Below are positions 13,241 to 15,220 of a DNA stretch of 15,220 nt, piece by piece; position 1 is the first letter of the stretch; the number at the start of each line of letters is the position of its first letter. Source of the DNA: JAQCEJ01 sp040881995 (GTDB taxonomy: Bacteria > Planctomycetota > Planctomycetia > Planctomycetales > Planctomycetaceae); the NCBI GenBank assembly GCA_040881995.1, contig JBBECD010000200.1:1-15220 (forward strand). Direction: 5' to 3'. Below the pieces are notes generated by a model. It saw nothing but the letters and a program-made list of their open reading frames with translations, did no database searches and was not told the DNA's origin. Both the position numbers and the translations under genes were made by a program.

Positions 13241-15083
13241 CATCCATCGACAACCCATGCTTGCGGCAGTGATCGACAATGAATTCCACGAATACGTCGG
13301 CGAAATCCTGGGCTTTCTTTTCGCCGACCCCTTTCACCTCGCGGAATGACGACGGCGAAGACGGACGACGGCGGGCCATATCGCGCAGCGCCGCGTCGCC
13401 GAAAACGATGTACGCCGGGACGTTCATCTCCTGAGCGATTTTTCGCCGCAAGCCTTTGAGCGCATCGAACAGCGGATGATCGTATGCATCGTCGGCACCT
13501 CCCGCCGTGCCGGGGGCGCGCGGCCGCGTCCGTTCGGCTTTCTTCAACTTTCGCGGAACGAGCAAGCGCGGGCTCGCGTCGCCGCGGAGCAGGCTCCATC
13601 CGCTGTCGCTCACGTTGAGGACGTTGTACTCGCCGACTTTGTCGAGGTAGCCTTGCCCCACGAGTTGTTCGATCCAGTCGCGAACGTTCTGCTTGCCCTC
13701 TTTGGCGAGCAGTCCCCACGTGCTGAGTCGATCGTGACCGGCCGAAAGGATGCGTTGCTCGTTCGATCCCGCCAGCACCTGTGCGGTGTAATCGGCGCCG
13801 AACCGCTGATTGAGCCGGACGACGCACGAGAGAATCTTTTGCGACACGATGAGGGGGTCGTCGAGCAGGTCGAGATCGCCGAGGCAGACGTCGCACGCCT
13901 TGCAGCGGGGTTCGTCGAGCTGCTGACCGAAGTACGCCACGAGCGAGCGATGCCGGCAGACGATGCCGGTGCAAAAATCGTACATCGCCGAAAGCGACTT
14001 GAGCGCCGCCTGATACGCGTCGCCGTCGAGTTCTTCGAGCATTTTCTTCCAGAGGCTGAAATCGCCTCCGGAGTAGAACAGGTAACACGTCGCATCCAAA
14101 CCGTCGCGGCCCGCGCGGCCGCTTTCCTGCTGATAGCCTTCGAGCGACTTGGGCATGCCCGCGTGAATGACGAACCGCACGTTCGGCTTGTCGATCCCCA
14201 TGCCGAAGGCGACCGTCGCCACGATGACGTCGACTTCTTCCTTCATATAGGCGTTCTGATTTCGCTTGCGCTGCACGTCGGTCATGCCGGCGTGATACGG
14301 AAGCGTGCGGTATCCCCGCGCATTGAGCGCAGCGCTGATCTCATCGACGTTCTTGCGGCTGATGCAGTAGACGATCCCCGAGTCCCCCCGATGCCGCATC
14401 AAGACCTCTTCGATCTGATTGAGCCGATCGCTGCGGCGTTCCACGCGGTAGAACAGGTTCGGCCGATCGAACGAGCCGACGAGGACTTCGGGATCGGCCA
14501 GCCCCAACTGACTGATGATGTCGTCTCGCACCGGGGGCGTTGCGGTCGCGGTATAAGCATGCACGGCGATATCGGGGAACGCCGATTTCAAGATGTTGAG
14601 CGTGCGATACTCCGGGCGAAAATTATGTCCCCATTCGCTGATGCAGTGCGCTTCGTCGATCGCAAAGAACGAAACGTCGACCCCTTTCAGGTATTCGAGC
14701 GTCCGCTCCATCACCAGCCGCTCGGGGGCGACGTACAGCAGCTTCAACCGGCCGGCGTCGATCTCTTCGGTCACGCGCTTTCGTTCTTGCAGCGAATTGC
14801 TGCTGTTGATGCACGCCGCGGGGACGCCGCACGTCGTGAGGGCGTCGACCTGATCTTTCATCAGCGAGATGAGGGGCGAGACGACGATGGCCAGCCCGTC
14901 GGTGCACATCGCGGGGGCCTGAAAGCAGAGCGATTTCCCGCCGCCGGTCGGCAGAACCACGACGGAATCGCGGCCGTCCAAAACCGATTGCATGGCGGGC
15001 CGCTGCAACGGACGAAACCGGTCGTAGCCCCAATACTTTTGGACGACCGTCGCCAGAGAATCGGATTGGAGTTCAGTGCTCAT
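13233..15083 (-). CDS. recQ: ATP-dependent DNA helicase RecQ
   Basis: 616 residues, E. coli RecQ being 609. It unwinds DNA 3' to 5' in recombination and repair. Domains in order: helicase core with Walker A PTGGGKS (45-51), DEAHCISEWGHNFRPEY (143-159), TATATPPVRDDI and QQESGRAGRDG (318-328); a RecQ-C-terminal zinc module with cysteines at 376, 394, 397 and 400 (CRHRS...CKACDVC); a winged-helix part; and an HRDC domain at about 536-610 after a Pro/Ala/Gly-rich linker (521-531). The chosen ATG at 15083 gives MSTELQSDSL; the frame upstream to 15206 is translated GGGGAGAT repeat. No clear Shine-Dalgarno precedes it. It has no evident link to the neighbouring genes. Confidence 0.97.
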   Translation of the reverse strand: MSTELQSDSLATVVQKYWGYDRFRPLQRPAMQSVLDGRDSVVVLPTGGGKSLCFQAPAMCTDGLAIVVSPLISLMKDQVDALTTCGVPAACINSSNSLQERKRVTEEIDAGRLKLLYVAPERLVMERTLEYLKGVDVSFFAIDEAHCISEWGHNFRPEYRTLNILKSAFPDIAVHAYTATATPPVRDDIISQLGLADPEVLVGSFDRPNLFYRVERRSDRLNQIEEVLMRHRGDSGIVYCISRKNVDEISAALNARGYRTLPYHAGMTDVQRKRNQNAYMKEEVDVIVATVAFGMGIDKPNVRFVIHAGMPKSLEGYQQESGRAGRDGLDATCYLFYSGGDFSLWKKMLEELDGDAYQAALKSLSAMYDFCTGIVCRHRSLVAYFGQQLDEPRCKACDVCLGDLDLLDDPLIVSQKILSCVVRLNQRFGADYTAQVLAGSNEQRILSAGHDRLSTWGLLAKEGKQNVRDWIEQLVGQGYLDKVGEYNVLNVSDSGWSLLRGDASPRLLVPRKLKKAERTRPRAPGTAGGADDAYDHPLFDALKGLRRKIAQEMNVPAYIVFGDAALRDMARRRPSSPSSFREVKGVGEKKAQDFADVFVEFIVDHCRKHGLSMDEE

Positions 15084-15120
15084 GGGCCGATGATCGTTGG
15101 TCGGGAGGGGGAGAGTCAAG

Positions 15121-15180
15121 AGACTGGGAGACTGGGAGATGGGGAGATGGGGAGATGGGGAGATGGGGAGATGGGGAGAC
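15121..15180 (+). repeat. GGGGAGAT octamer tandem array upstream of recQ
   Basis: Five perfect units of AGATGGGG at 15137-15176, flanked by variant units (ACTGGG). Same family as the inverted repeat at 1553-1642. On the recQ strand it lies 38-97 bases upstream of the start codon, in the leader or promoter zone. Confidence 0.92.
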
Positions 15181-15187
15181 CCGCTTG

Positions 15188-15220
15188 CGTCTGACTCATC
15201 CTTCATCCTTCATCCCTCAT
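15188..15220 (-). repeat. GGATGAA tract with GGATGAGTCAGA box at the right edge
   Basis: About three heptamer units end in the exact 12-mer at 15190-15201 (minus). Together with 13208-13240 it flanks recQ as a direct repeat. The tract is cut by the window edge. Confidence 0.85.

Noticed and set aside
13476..15194. 572-codon open frame on the plus strand opposite recQ
   Set aside because: The minus strand is clearly recQ with all helicase motifs. The plus frame is a shadow of GC-rich codon use and resembles no protein.

Overview
The window looks like the chromosome of a planctomycete. It has moderately high GC, genes on both strands, wide gaps and many families of short intergenic repeats. 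The gene content fits the Planctomycetes-Verrucomicrobia type of bacterial microcompartment (BMC), known for breakdown of fucose and rhamnose via lactaldehyde. The phylum is inferred from this gene set and gene style; no rRNA is present to confirm it.

Left part (about 50-6053, minus strand): most of a BMC operon. In transcription order it holds a DeoR-family regulator, the PduL phosphotransacylase, two hexameric shell proteins (BMC-H), a divergent acetate kinase, a pentameric vertex protein (BMC-P, EutN/CcmL) and a CoA-acylating aldehyde dehydrogenase of the PduP/EutE type. The operon probably continues past the left edge, because the aldolase, the reductase and further BMC-P proteins usual for such loci are not seen. 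PduL and the dehydrogenase both carry an N-terminal amphipathic helix of the kind that targets cargo to the shell. Together they would convert an aldehyde to acyl-CoA, then acyl-phosphate, and AckA would make acyl acid plus ATP. The acetate kinase has conservative changes at two catalytic positions.

Middle part (about 6520-11116, plus strand): arginine biosynthesis genes argB, argD and argF, followed by rph (RNase PH). A good sigma70-like promoter in front of argB shows that the long upstream open frame is not coding and favours a GTG start at 6619. argD also starts with GTG, behind a strong Shine-Dalgarno.

Right part: a divergent pair, a conserved hypothetical gene of unknown function (minus) and a gamma-class carbonic anhydrase-like protein (plus), sharing a 337-bp gap with two face-to-face promoter candidates. 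Then a 488-bp gap with a nested palindromic element, and recQ on the minus strand.

The least explained part of the window is its repeats. Six exact copies of the 12-mer GGATGAGTCAGA lie in 15 kb, each at the end of a GGATGAA-type heptamer tract, and three of these tracts contain or directly follow a stop codon. Other families are AATGACT heptamers, GGGGAGAT octamers, a 37-bp element supplying the stop codons of both argF and rph, and several hairpin families. Repeats also form the C-terminal tails of ArgF and the carbonic anhydrase-like protein. No transposase, CRISPR array, tRNA or rRNA was found.
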